Positions 1 to 11,342 are shown, counted from the stretch's first letter. The stretch is DNA of 64,000 bases from Trifolium pratense (GCF_020283565.1 NC_060063.1:32140635-32204634); one strand, 5' to 3'. The notes: a model not told the origin generated them from the letters alone. Program-made: numbers and translations.

Positions 1-147
1 TTCGAGTCAACATGAGCACACAACTAGGAAAGAAAGTAACATAAAAAAGCTACTTCCAAGAGAGCTCTTCAGCTACGAATAACTTGTAAGTAGTAACATA
101 GGCATGCAACAGCAGGAATAAACACATATAGCCTCACAGAGCAGATA

Positions 148-312
148 GAGAGAAATAAACTCTCAAAGTGGATTCAAAGATAGGAGAAATAAACTCCTAC
201 AATCAGAGTACATCTAACGCAGTACACCCTCCTACATCAACATCCATTCAACAAAAGATCACTAGGGAAAAATAAATTCCCACAAACATAGAACTAGGAA
301 AAATAAATTCCC
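148..312 (-). repeat. Cluster of four short hairpins with AAATAAA loop
   Basis: Four inverted repeats occur at 148-164, 181-199, 265-281 and 297-311. Each has a 7-nt loop AAATAAA (plus strand). Stems differ but pair: GAGAG/CTCTC, TAGGAG/CTCCTA, GGGAA/TTCCC and GGAA/TTCC. On the element's sense strand the loop reads TTTATTT. They lie in the 3' non-coding part of the minus-strand SIRE-like element. Function unknown. Confidence 0.75.
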
Positions 313-543
313 AGCCACCAGAGAATAAAGCCAAGATGTCTCAGCATCTGGCATCACACTTGTCACTTATTCATACTACCACTCCCCCTGAATTTGTGCA
401 TGATAGAGCACAAGCATACAATGTAGTCAACCATAGGAACTACAACATCCTTGTAATAGCAGAAGCATTCAATCAGAGTGATCAACGCTTAATGGTTGTT
501 GTAGACACACATGTGTGCATTCATAAATAAGCATGTACAAGTT

Positions 544-705
544 ACCCATATTTCTATGACTGTAACTAACTAAGTCACCCATATTGCTATGACTGTGACC
601 CAAATCACCCATATTTCTATGATTGTGATCCTAAGCATAAAAGTCATCCATATTTCTGTGATTATGACTAAGTACGATGAATCATCCATAATTCTATGAC
701 TATGA
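544..705. repeat. Degenerate tandem repeat, about 30-39 bp spacing
   Basis: Five imperfect copies of a core resembling cccatatttctatgactgtg begin near 544, 577, 607, 646 and 684. Spacing is uneven (33, 30, 39, 38 bp). It lies in the non-coding 3' part of the minus-strand SIRE-like element. Confidence 0.7.
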
Positions 706-1022
706 TTATGATCATGCCCTATGCTACAAGTTTAAATGCTTTTTGGAATTCTTGCATGCACATCACACAGAGCTGAAGGTAACATTTACTCCGCTCAGAC
801 ATAGGCCTAGAAGATTAACACATCGCAGGAAGAACCGCAACAACATACACACTGGATGTTAGCACATCTGTCCACACATCACGCAGATAGATCTTACATA
901 TCACAGATCACTACTCCCCCTTTTTAGCAACAAATTATGACAAATAAAGTCAGTGTGCATTAAACAAAAGAACAGAGGCATAGAGGTACCATAGCAGTAT
1001 CATAAGTGCAAGTTACATAACA

Positions 1023-1096
1023 GAGAGAACTAAACTCTCACAAAAGAACCACATAGGGAGAAATAAACTCCCACATACTGAGAAAAATAAATTCTC
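1023..1096 (-). repeat. Second cluster of AAATAAA-loop hairpins
   Basis: Three hairpins lie at 1023-1039 (GAGAG/CTCTC, loop AACTAAA), 1056-1072 (GGGAG/CTCCC, loop AAATAAA) and 1080-1096 (GAGAA/TTCTC, loop AAATAAA). An eighth copy lies far away at 5374-5390 (GAGAA/TTCTC, loop AAATAAA) in the same element. Stem changes are paired between copies. Confidence 0.75.
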
Positions 1097-2941
1097 ACAC
1101 ATCAGATCAGGATGTCTAGACATCAGGCATGACATCACACATCAGGAACATAGCACTCCCACAACCATCAAGCACGCTATCAGAGCATAAGCTATCAGAA
1201 CACATTATCAGGCTAGCTACACACTACTACTCCTCCTGAATAGCATTACTCCCCCTCAACACATGCATATATATTTAACTCACACTCCCCCTCAATACGA
1301 GCATAGAAGCATAAGAACATCAATACGAGCATGGAAGCATAAGAACAACAACTTCACCAAATGTAAGAACATCGGTCCACACACACACTATTCCTCATTT
1401 TTAGTCATAATTTTGACAAACATCATACATATCAGAACACAGAGTAGCAAAAACAGAAATATCCAGAGTGCACATATTACAGACCATAGGCACATACAGG
1501 TGCTAGAAATCCAGGGCCTAGCCCACAAAAGATACTGAGAACAAAAGTAGTGGAAAGAGAACATGCGCGCTTTCATCCACAATACCATGACCAAACTCCA
1601 ACAATATAGCATGAAGATCATAAGTAACAAGGCATAAACCTATACTATCTTCATCACATCAACCACATAGTGCACAGAGCTACTACAACCAAATATAACA
1701 CCATGGGATACATAGTTCATCATATATAAATCAGAAATGGAGAGACCATATCATATCCACCACATCAAACTCCATAGTCAACACTCATAAAATATACATT
1801 TTCCCCTTGTTTCCACAACATGACAAGAGCATGAGAAAACATTGTTCTTGGAAATAACATGTACCAACCGGCAGAGAAAACAATGTTAGGAACATGTGGT
1901 CCGACAAAAGAAATCAATAGTCAGAAGTCAAAGACACTCCCTTTTTGGCTTTGGAGTGCTTCTGATCTTTCAATCTCAAAGAGTTGTCTCATAATACTCT
2001 TAGAGATTACACCCATAAAGATTATTGGTAGCTTCTCCATAAACGTTGTAGCTTGCTTCATAGTTAAAAACATACTCACCAAAAACACAAATTTCTATTT
2101 CTAGACATTTTCTTCAAGATGAATGAAACATTCTCTAAGAAGACAGAAGAGATGTCAACTTTCTTCCTGTCAAGTGACATGATGCCCAGAACATCTTCCT
2201 CAATATTTGGCTCATAGTCAACCACATTCTGGCATTTTGGTGACAGATGTTATACACAATGTTGGAACACTTGAGATAACACGATGTTGAGACAGATGTT
2301 ACAACATCTCGTACCAGAACAGACAAGTTATTCAACACAGATGAGTATTATTCAGTTTTAATCTCAAGAGACATATACCAAAAGCATCTTCAACAATAGA
2401 TATCTTGTCATCACATACAAACATCAAACTAGAGGTTTCAGAAATAGGTCTGAAACAGTCGCATACAATTGTAGTAATCACCTTTGATCATCACATATCT
2501 GAGCATGATCGCATCTTATCACATATAGTACTTCGCAGCAGAATGCACATCCACAAATAGTCATAACATGACCAGTTCTCGTTTAGTCACACTTTTTGCA
2601 ATAGCTTGATCAAGTGGAAGGTCATCAGGAATCATTTTCTTCCACCACACTCAAAACATCAATACTCCAAACCACCATTAGGTTGATCTGCAACCGCATT
2701 AGATTGAGGACTCTTAGAACCACACCAGCCTTAGTTTATGGGATCGCAGAACAGATTTCAACAACACTAACGGGTTGGTCCATGATGTTTCAACATCCGA
2801 TATGACATTAGACTCAGGTGAGATTTCTTTGGGGTTACTCAACCACAACTTTAGTGGGGAATGACAAAGTGTCAGAACCAACAACCTTGGAAGATGACAC
2901 ATGCACGATTTCAACAATAGTGTCATCAACAACAGCAACAT

Positions 2942-3160
2942 TCATACCAGATTGAAAGTTTCAGAGGTACATCTGACAGATGTTCCAACACTACCTACAA
3001 CATTTGAACTGACAAAACCTTTAACATGAGTAACAACATTTGATTCGATATTAATAAAATTTACCCAAGTAAATCTGGAGGAATCATCAACAACTAAAAA
3101 GACATACTTCTTTTGACCAAGGTTTTCAACTTGCATAGGTCTCATCAAATCAGCAATCAT
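2942..3160 (-). pseudogene. Copia integrase fragment
   Basis: The minus-strand frame contains RPMQVENLGQKKYVF followed by VVDDSSRFTW, matching the start of the Copia integrase core in the complete element here ([15 protein letters not shown] ... VDDFSRFTW, near 15510-15590). Only about 45 residues are recognisable. The second Asp and the Glu of the DDE triad are absent. It follows directly on an env-like fragment with a short shared stretch at the junction (about 3150-3160), so it was joined out of order. Confidence 0.7.
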
Positions 3161-4990
3161 CTCTTTTTCTGGTCATGAACCCAGAAGTTTTCGTGCCAGA
3201 TGTTGCAACATTATGTGAGACATTTGTCCCTTCAACTAGTCTATAGTGCAATGTCAGAGGAGATTCCCTCTTACAGATAACATCAGAGCTGATCAAAATA
3301 CTTGGATGTTGGTCAAGAACAATACCACACAGTATAGTAGGAAATGCTATGGGTAGTTGTAGAGCAAAAGATTTAGCATGTTCCAAAGTGGCATAAAAGT
3401 CATAAGCACCATAATCAAACCTGGCCTTAGTTCCAACAACATAAATGAACCTAGCCAATTCTTTGGCTACATTACTGGAATGAGTGGTAGGAACCCAATT
3501 AACAGCAGCAAATTGTTCTACAAATTTCATTATCTATGACTTTCAGCTCAGCTACTTCCTCATCACTTCTTCCCAAAATATGTTAATTATGGAGAGAGAT
3601 GAACACATTTGCCTCTCACACAGACCTGCCTATACTCAAGGTTTTTAGGATCATCACAATTGTCACCAACATTCACTACAAATTCCCTTACCAGCTTATC
3701 AAAACCGTCACCTAGATCAGACACTGTTCTCATCAGACCTTCCTTCCTTTCACACTTCTTCTGAATGTGCCACCAGATGTAGCTACACTTGTCTCCCTTT
3801 CAAAGTCTGATTTACTAGAAGGGGGTTCTTTTCTTTTCAGACTCTTTTTCTTCTCCAGTAACAGATACATTATTACTCTTTGTCCTTGGTGGACCATACA
3901 AAGGTTTCTTCCCAGCAAATCTTGTCACCTTTCATGATTTAGATTTCTGGACAAGTGTATTGACAGTTGTCACATTTTTACCAGCCCTACTTCTGATTCT
4001 TCCTACAACATTAGCACTAGGTATCTTATCTAGTGACTTGTCACCAGCCACTATATCATTCACAATGACAACATCAGGATCATCACCCACACTTTTGTCA
4101 ACAGAAGGTTCTTTATCAGCAAACAAAGACCTAATACTCTCATCAGATTTAGAATAACCCATAACATTATTACCAGAGTTATTATCAGTCCTTACTACTA
4201 CTGGAATTCTTTCTTGCTCAGTAGTATCCACCTGATCAGGATTATCTTGATCATTCTTGCCTACACCAGTATCAGGTACACAAATGTATAAACATCTGGC
4301 ACAACATTAGTCTCAAGAACAGTTTCCTTGATATACTTATCAATACAATAACTATTGACCTTAGTAGAAGCATCAACAGCAGAATTAACATTTGCCGAAG
4401 AATTTAAATCATATTTCCCTTGATTAGCGTGCACCAGACAATGGAGAGAGAGATACAAGACAAACCTTCTTTCACTTCAACACAAGCACACACCAGAGGC
4501 ATGAAGCAGCGTAATTGGGTTCACCCAGCCCACAGAGCACATTGACAGACAGATATAAATTCTAAAAAAAACAGATTAGATCGGGATGACTACATTCATA
4601 GCATAACACCTCCACAAACATCACGACAAACACTAGCACACTACTAATCAGAGCATGAGCTGCAAGATCACTAACAGGCAAACTATCCTCAAGAGTTTTA
4701 GACACAGTCTTCATACTCTCATCAGATTGAGAGTTCACAACACTGTGATCAGCAGAATTTTTACCAGTCATAATTACTTTTGTAGTATTCTCTTTCTCAG
4801 TAGTATTCATCTGGTAAGAAATATCTGAAACATTATGATCTATTATAGTTTCAGGTGCTGCAGATGTATCAAAATATGTGGCAGTTGCAGGTGTCACACA
4901 TGTACCTACACTTGGTACAACATTTGTCTCTAGTGCCATAGATGTGTCAACATCTGACATAACATCCGTCTTAGGAACGAGTTCCATAAG
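3150..4990 (-). pseudogene. Env-like third ORF of SIRE-type Copia, degenerate
   Basis: Several minus-strand frames in a row resemble the third ORF of the 12-22 kb element. Acidic, Ser/Thr-rich stretches lie at 4987-4562 and 4231-3932, then a Lys-rich stretch (KKKSLKRKEPPSSKSDFE) near 3830-3900. At 3530-3150 there is a domain with NWVPTTHSSNVAKELARFIY, which parallels NWVPTKHATNVATNLGRFIY of the other copy. Stops and frameshifts separate the pieces, and a final frameshift near 3160 precedes the integrase fragment. Function of the family is unknown. The env label reflects position only; no convincing signal peptide or fusion peptide is seen. Confidence 0.65.
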
Positions 4991-5597
4991 TGAATCAGCA
5001 GCAACTCACTTGTGGCCTTAGTGGAAGTACCAACATCATAATTAACAACAGCAGGGGGACACAAGAGAATCAACCATCAGTAGTTGATCAACTTTCAATA
5101 TCAAAGAACAATAATCCTTTGCTCCCAAAAATAATAACTCCTCCTTGCTAGAAACAACCTGAAATGCCTATCCTAGGTGATTTGGATGACACTCCAAAGT
5201 GCAGATAACAATTCAACCATTGGACATAGGTTGAAGCAGCTCCAATGTTCATAATCCCATGAAGCTCTTTTCACTGCAACAGAACAAGAGTTCTATGCTC
5301 TCATAGACTTGATAATATCAAGTTAGAGTAAACAACCTCCATCCTATTTCAGAGAAATACCACCAGATATATTGAGAAAAATAAATTCTCATTATAAATA
5401 TGTCAAAAAAATTACACCTGACATGTCTTCAAGATCTCACAGCTTCAGAATAAGGATTCCTCATTAATAACTTCTCATAGCACTCTAGAGAATTATACAT
5501 TCTCCCCTTCAATAGCTGCACATCTAGTGGTTGGAATACACAAGTTACTCTCCTCCAAACAGAATCTGTTTCATGGCCATAAACAAGATTCCATAAT

Positions 5598-5667
5598 GGT
5601 TAGAAGCCACTGGAGGTTGGATTTTAGGGTTAGAAGCCACTGGAGGTTGGATTTTAGGGTTAGAAGC
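5598..5667. repeat. 30-bp tandem duplication, about 2.3 copies
   Basis: A unit beginning ggttagaagccactggagg repeats at 5598, 5628 and (partial) 5658 with an exact 30 bp period. On the minus strand it would encode a Pro-Lys repeat, but the frame shows no other sign of being a gene. Confidence 0.85.
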
Positions 5668-6159
5668 AAAAATAAATTGCTCACAACTTCCTTCAGATCT
5701 CTCTTTAACAAACTCATATATGAGTGCCTTTATGAGTGGACTTGAGATCACCCTCAAGTATCGTTGGCATCTCCAACAAGTTAGTTGAACCTCTTCAGAG
5801 GAGAACAAAGTGTTGCACACTCAAAACCACCAGGAGTTTTCCATCATATATATATGCAGCGGAATTCAAAGCAGAAAAAAACTCCTCAACAAACTTCAGG
5901 CACACCATAATGACCTTTGCACAAATTCCACACTACAGGTGCAACAGGTTAACATAGGTTTGAAAATAAATCAAACCATACAGAAGCTCAAACATCAAAG
6001 CTATACACCGTGCCATGAATAGTCCATCCTCCACTTCTAGGGACCATTCAAACAAATATGAACTTCTTCAAGTCCAAACAACTTTTTAGTATTCCTTACT
6101 TGTTCATAACCAGAAAGTATCTTCCTTAGGATCTCACCCAGATACAGAACAGGATGCCT

Positions 6160-6171
6160 GCTCTGATACCA
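6160..6171 (-). other. Primer binding site, tRNA-iMet type
   Basis: The minus strand reads TGGTATCAGAGC, the complement of the initiator Met tRNA 3' end. It lies 2 nt inside the LTR end, as expected for Copia. Confidence 0.85.
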
Positions 6172-6173
6172 AT

Positions 6174-7344
6174 TGAAATTCTGGTACACAGTAGACAAGT
6201 GTTGTCCACGATGTTCAGACATTTGTCGTAACACTTGTCTTAACAGTAAGAACAATAAAGCAGAGCATTAAAAACAGATACTGAAAAGCATAAACAACAC
6301 ACATAATTGTTAACCCAGTTCAGCCTAACAGCCTAATCTGGGGGATACCAATCCAGGAGGAAATTCACTATCAGCAGTATTAATTCAAAGCTAAACTCCC
6401 CCGTTTACAACTCCTCGCTTAATCCCTACCCAATGCAACTTCTACCTAGGAACTCCTAGATATGAGACCCCGTCTCACTCCCCTCAACCTTACAACCAGT
6501 AAGGATTTCAATAACAACAGAATGGAGACACTCTCCTTGACAAAGATGAAGACACACTTCAATAACATCACCACCTAGCCAACGACTAAGTTCACAATTT
6601 GGAGTTGCTTAAAAGCTTCCTCCAATTACAATATTCAACTCATTACCTATAGGTTTCTGAGTGAGGATATAGTGACCATCTCACAACCCGAGTGGTTCAC
6701 TTTACACCAACTCTCCTAGAGAGTGGCTTAAAGACACGAAACCCTTAAAAGACTACATCTTTGATATTCTCTTTTAGCTTCAAGTTTCGGTGAATAAAAT
6801 AGGGTTAGCAGCACCCTTTAAATAGCAGAGCCTCGTGGGCTTTTCACAATGATCCAGCTCCAAGAAATCTTCTAGATGCAAAATATATATTTTTACCAAA
6901 TCTTTCTTTGCATCAAATATTCCTCCCATAAATATATTTGTTGTAAATATATTTTAAAATTAAATCTTCTAATCTTCTTGAAGCACAAAGATTTATTTGA
7001 AATAAATCTTTTATATTTTCTGCAGCAATCTTCACAAGATATATTTTTGAAGCAAATATTATATTTTCTAAAAGTTATTTTATTTCTTTAGAAAATAGAA
7101 CTAGGGTTCAGCTGCCTTCTGAAACACATTGATCACGTGCGCCTTGTTGTATAAGTCACCACGAAATAATTCTTCAATCAAATCTTCGAAAGATTGAATA
7201 GAAAATAAAAACGCTAGCTGGCGCGAACAATCAGACATACAAGTGTTGTTACATCTGTCTCAACACTTGGTGTACGCACATATGTCTCAACACTTGGCTA
7301 AACGATGTTTTTGCAAAATGTAGCCAACATACAAAAACCCAACA
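6174..7344 (-). repeat. 5' LTR of the minus-strand SIRE-like Copia
   Basis: The minus-strand sequence starts TGTTGGGTTTTTG at 7344 and ends AATTTCA at 6174, followed by the primer binding site. The terminal sequence and the leader (caggatgcctgttctg-like) match the complete SIRE-type element at 13080-13130. Length is 1171 bp. The right end touches the end of another Copia LTR, so this element probably inserted at or very near that LTR's inner edge. Confidence 0.8.
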
Positions 7345-8505
7345 TGAAGGAAAATAGTGATTAAAAAGGCAGCGGAATTTAAAATTTTCCTTTGTTGATC
7401 CTTACGAATGAGCATGATTCGTGTTAAGAACTTTTACCTCTTGTGAAGGATGAGATTTGATTCACAATCAAAATTGATCACGAGCGTTGAAGATGAACGG
7501 CAACGCCTCTAGCTAGTCCACACGAACAACAACCTTCAAGAAGAGTGCTAGCTCCAAGTATGAAGGTTTTTAGTGAGAGGTGGGAGGAATTAGGATTTAG
7601 GGTTTTAGCAAGAGAATTTGCTTCAAGTGATTTTCTCACTATCACAAGGGTTCTATTTATAGAATTCCTTGTCTTGTGCACCAAGACAAAAACACTTGTC
7701 ATTGGGCACAAATTACACTAAAGCGCTTTTCATTAAAATAACCAAAGGGGCGCTTGCCCCATGTGTCATGTACACATGGACGCTCCCTCACCATACTATA
7801 TGGTATACCGCTTATTTAATTACCGTGATACCCTTATCACATCTCCATATTCCTCTGAGGTACACCGTACCTTACGGTGTTCCTTATCTCACACTAGGCT
7901 GTCCTTATGTGTGTGACCCTTGTAGGTTTCTGTAACGTTGGCAGTTATACATTTAATTATAACAAACAGTGAGCGGTATCTAGCAACACATCACTGCTAC
8001 CCAAGTCACAGAATTGTCTTGTGATCTGACAAACCTTATCCGTGATAATGCTTATGTGCATAATTACCCTTTTGCCCCTATGTCTATATTGAACACAAGG
8101 CATACACTGTGTCACCCTTGTTCGATTCAATATTGGGCCCTTAGACATTTATCCTGTTATGCAGGACGGGCAAATTCCATCTAGGTCACTCATGTCCCTC
8201 AGCATGCTTTGTGAAGTACCCATTAACTGTCTTTATGGTTATCCTGTTACGGACAACGTTTGATCAGCAATAAAGTACCTGACTCTACATTTAGGGTCCA
8301 TAGTGGTTTCAGGTCGGAGGGTGGTATACACCACTATCACCATGAGAGCAACTTATGACATCTTGCATAACATTATATGTAGTACTCTCATAGCGGGTCA
8401 ATCTAGTATAAATATTACTCCTAATATTTATACCTATGTCAAGACTTGATAACTCCTTATCCTATGATCCATGAGATGTGATCATCAGTCTATCTTCATA
8501 ATAGT
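7345..8505 (-). repeat. Copia LTR, inner portion (split by Athila-like insertion)
   Basis: On the minus strand this continues the sequence at 32569-32347; the two halves share atagt at the break (8501-8505 and 32342-32346), the duplication made by the intervening element. Together they make about 1384 bp, starting TGTTGGAGTAAGCCC and ending CCTTCA. A TATA-like sequence (tctataaatag) is on the minus strand near 7655. It looks like a solo LTR or lone LTR of a Copia element. No PBS follows because the SIRE-like element begins at once at 7344. Confidence 0.65.
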
Positions 8506-9741
8506 TGATGACGGATCGTCACACTCTCTAATCCATGCCTATTTTAGCAACATTAGATGCATTTTAGTAGGTTTTTAGCAATAAATATAAGAGAAATCTA
8601 ATCATAAGCTTGATTACTTGTTTTGCAAGAAAACAGGAAAAATTGCAGGAAATGGATGATTTTCACTACGCTGGGGGCGTAGCCCATCACGCGCCGCGTG
8701 ATGGAGATCACAGGGAGCCAAGTTTTTCACCGTTATCACGCGCGGCGTGATACCTGACCACGCGCGGCGTGAAGCCTTGTTCAAAAAGAAGATTGCTCTC
8801 TGACTTGATCACGCGCCGCGTGATACCGTTATCACGCGCGGCGTAGTTGATGGATCTGCAACCACGCGCGGCGTGATAGATCTGGCGCGCGGCGTGGTTG
8901 CGTTCAGTATATATGGTTTCTGCATAATTCTGTTAGGGGGTTGGAAAATTCTGCAATTTTGATCTACATTCTGGGTTTGGAAACTTCAAGATTGGGATTG
9001 AAGACTCCAGAGGATAGCTCCAAGCACATCGATAGCATGGATTCACAAGCCATGACGTTGAAGCTGGGACGCGAACGAAGGGCGATGAGGAGCTAAGCTT
9101 CTTTGGAGGTAGGATCTAGGATAGCTTAGGATGTAGATGAATCTCATGTAATCTGCTTAATTGTAAGGATTTACTCTGTAACAGTGTTTACTTAATGCAA
9201 TTCGTCTCTTAATGCTTTATGATCCTTCATTAGTGTTGTAATGATTTCGAGTTAAGTCACGTGCGAGAGTATTGATTTAATTTCTGAACTGAATTGCATT
9301 GAGCACTCGAGTGTTTCCGGTCGAGAGATTGAGACATAGAGTGTAGCGAACGATTGACGCGCTTTAAATTCATTCGTTGTAGGTAGCTTCCGCCCGAGAG
9401 ATCGGGGGAGTATCGACAACGAATAGAGTGGATTTTGACAAGAGATTGCGATTCACTAATTTGTCGATCTAGTTGTGAACACTTGAGTAGATTCCTATGA
9501 TATAGTAGATTGCATGTGGTTTAGCTATAGACTAGGCGATTCCGATGATTCTACCTCGCTTTTCCACTTATTACAAAGCACGTTTTTCTACCAATTAATC
9601 ACCCAAACAAACCCCCAATTTATGTGTATTTTTTGTATAATGTTTATGAACACTATTAGACTCGTTTAATCACACAATCCCTGTGGATCGATATTTTTAT
9701 TACTACGTGGTATTTCGTTCACTTGCGAAAATTATCCATCA
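8506..9741 (+). repeat. 5' LTR of Athila-like element
   Basis: Starts tgatgacggatcgtcacac and ends ttatccatca. It is matched over its full 1236 bp by the split 3' LTR. It contains an array of CG-rich palindromes (8685-8900). Confidence 0.92.
8685..8900. repeat. Array of seven CG-rich palindromes in LTR
   Basis: Seven copies of an inverted repeat around ACGCGCSGCGT lie within about 215 bp. Examples are 8685-8703 (catcacgcg/cgcgtgatg around a central C), 8734-8752 (tatcacgc/gcgtgata) and 8808-8824 (atcacgcg/cgcgtgat); weaker copies lie near 8757, 8831, 8861 and 8884. The surrounding LTR is AT-rich. The array is repeated in the 3' LTR at about 31285-31500 with one base changed. Confidence 0.85.
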
Positions 9742-9747
9742 AGTTTT

Positions 9748-9765
9748 TGGCGCCGCTGCCGGGGA
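9748..9765 (+). other. Primer binding site, tRNA-Asp type
   Basis: TGGCGCCGCTGCCGGGGA lies 6 nt after the 5' LTR. This fits the 3' end of plant tRNA-Asp and is the site usual for Athila-type Gypsy elements. Confidence 0.8.
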
Positions 9766-9959
9766 TTGTGATTGATTCGACAAGGCAATAGTGTTCATAT
9801 TTTCTGTGTTTTCTTTGATTTTTCTGTTTTTACATTTTCTGTCGAGAGCGTTCTACTTGTTTGTTTCCTTGTGCATACGGAGAACAGGTCCAATTGAGCT
9901 GGAATTCGATTCTGAGATTGAGAAAACAGCACGAGCAAATCGTAAGGCGGAAGGAAGAC

Positions 9960-11330
9960 ATGTTTGAATCATACAATCAAGAGGCACTCTTAACTAGTTG
10001 CAAGTTCAATAATGTATTTCTACAAATCATTATCAAACAACTAGAAGCTCAATGTATGGTGCAAGCAACCTCTCAAAATAATCCTCATTTCAACACCTAC
10101 AATCTTGGAGTGAAGAATCACATGAATTGTTCTTATGGAGCTAATCCAAATCCAGCATTTCCTCAAGATCAACATTTTGAAGATCACCTTGAATCTTTTG
10201 AAGATACTCTTATCTTAGCCATGAAGATGACTCAAGGCAATTTTGAGGTGATGAAGGCAAACCAAGAAGTGTCAAGCGAACGTCATGAAGCCTCCATCCA
10301 AAATCTCGAAAACCAAATGGGTCAACTAGCAAGGCAAGTATCTGCTCTACAAACTCAAAGTGGTTTTTGTGGAAACACCACGGATCCTCGTAATGAAAGT
10401 TGTAATTCCATTAATTTGAGGAGTAGAGAAGTTTCATCACAGAAAGTAGTGGAGAATCCTAAGAAGGATGAGAGTAAAAATGGTGTAGTTGAAGAGATGA
10501 GGGATGGTGTAGTTGAAAATAGAAGAGAAAATAAGAAAGAAGAAAAAAATAAGGAAGAAAAAGCTTATGAGGGTGAAGTTGAAAAGAGAGTGGAGAGTGA
10601 GTCTAGTGCCAAGAAAGGCAAGAAACCTATTGTGAAGGACCCTAAGTTTCAAGTTCCTTCACCATATGCTAGAATGCCTTATCCTAGGATGAAGAGGGTC
10701 AAGAACCAAGACCTTGAATTTTGTGGAGTGGTATCCGAATGTTTCAAAGTGGAAGTGCTAGAGGAAGTGGTAAAAGATGGGAAAAAAGAAGAGTGGGATC
10801 ATGAGATTGAAATTTTTCTTCAAAACTTGGATAACCCCCTAGAAGAGGAGAAAGAGCCAAAGGCAATAAAAAAGCCACCGGAATTGAAAGAACTTCCTCC
10901 TAAATGGAAGTATGTGTTTTTGGGTGGCGACTCTAGGAAACCCGTGATCATAAGTGATTTGCTCACTCCACTAGAAGAGAATGACTTGTTAAAAGAAGCG
11001 GAGAAAGTGAATGACGACCTAGGATGGGTCTTGGATGGTGTGGTTCCTATCTATTGTTTGCACAAGGTGGCCAAAGAAGAAGAGACCGATCCGGTTGTTA
11101 ATCCTCAAAAGTCTTCCACTTCAACATGGAAAGCTTCAGTGAAGAAAAGTTCTAAGAAATCTCCGTCACGGTCTAGTAAGAAGGAAAGAACCAATTTGAA
11201 GGCCAAATGGGAAGGTCTCAAGAGTGATTCGGGAAGCATGAAATCATTACTATTTGATATTAATATTGCTCCTTTGAAGGAAGAGAACAAGAGGAGCCGG
11301 GTTGAATCAAAGTTGAAGTATCCTCCCTAA
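9960..11330 (+). CDS. Chimeric Gag-derived ORF of Athila-like element
   Basis: The open frame extends back to 9861 without an ATG; 9960 is the first ATG and gives 456 residues. The N-terminal gag motif (IELEFDSEIEKTARANRK, about 9893-9946) is in a different frame. The first third has ASIQNLENQMGQLARQ, typical of the C-terminal part of Athila Gag. A Glu/Lys-rich linker follows. Then ELPPKWKYVFLGGDSRKP and a segment ending IYCLHKV resemble the region just before reverse transcriptase in Athila Pol. The tail is basic and Ser-rich. Capsid core, protease and catalytic RT are missing, so the protein joins two non-adjacent parts of a gag-pol. It stays open for over 450 codons in an element with about 0.5% LTR divergence, which may mean the product is used. 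Function is not known. Confidence 0.65.
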   Translation: MFESYNQEALLTSCKFNNVFLQIIIKQLEAQCMVQATSQNNPHFNTYNLGVKNHMNCSYGANPNPAFPQDQHFEDHLESFEDTLILAMKMTQGNFEVMKANQEVSSERHEASIQNLENQMGQLARQVSALQTQSGFCGNTTDPRNESCNSINLRSREVSSQKVVENPKKDESKNGVVEEMRDGVVENRRENKKEEKNKEEKAYEGEVEKRVESESSAKKGKKPIVKDPKFQVPSPYARMPYPRMKRVKNQDLEFCGVVSECFKVEVLEEVVKDGKKEEWDHEIEIFLQNLDNPLEEEKEPKAIKKPPELKELPPKWKYVFLGGDSRKPVIISDLLTPLEENDLLKEAEKVNDDLGWVLDGVVPIYCLHKVAKEEETDPVVNPQKSSTSTWKASVKKSSKKSPSRSSKKERTNLKAKWEGLKSDSGSMKSLLFDINIAPLKEENKRSRVESKLKYPP

Positions 11331-11342
11331 CTTGTGATGATG

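Larger units (their letters stand above)
1..7344 (-). mobile_element. Rearranged SIRE-like Copia element (incomplete at left edge)
   Basis: Read on the minus strand, this region has a Copia 5' LTR (6174-7344), a tRNA-iMet primer binding site (6160-6171), env-like coding fragments (about 4990-3150), one integrase fragment (3160-2942) and non-coding sequence with several polypurine tracts. The tracts appear on the plus strand as actccccct, near 381, 910, 1248 and 1284. The tract at 910 (ctaaaaagggggagtag-like on the minus strand) resembles one at 20558-20574 in the complete SIRE-type element of this window. Gag, protease and reverse transcriptase are not recognisable, and env precedes integrase, the reverse of the family order. 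It is therefore a deletion and rearrangement derivative. Its 3' LTR, if present, lies outside the window. Confidence 0.75.

Noticed and set aside
5545..5820. Small protein with Pro-rich repeats (ASNPKIQPPV twice)
   Set aside because: The repeat comes from a 30-bp tandem duplication in non-coding element sequence; no start context or homology.
10437..11290. Minus-strand frames within the Athila-like gag ORF
   Set aside because: Shadows of the plus-strand coding sequence with no features of their own.
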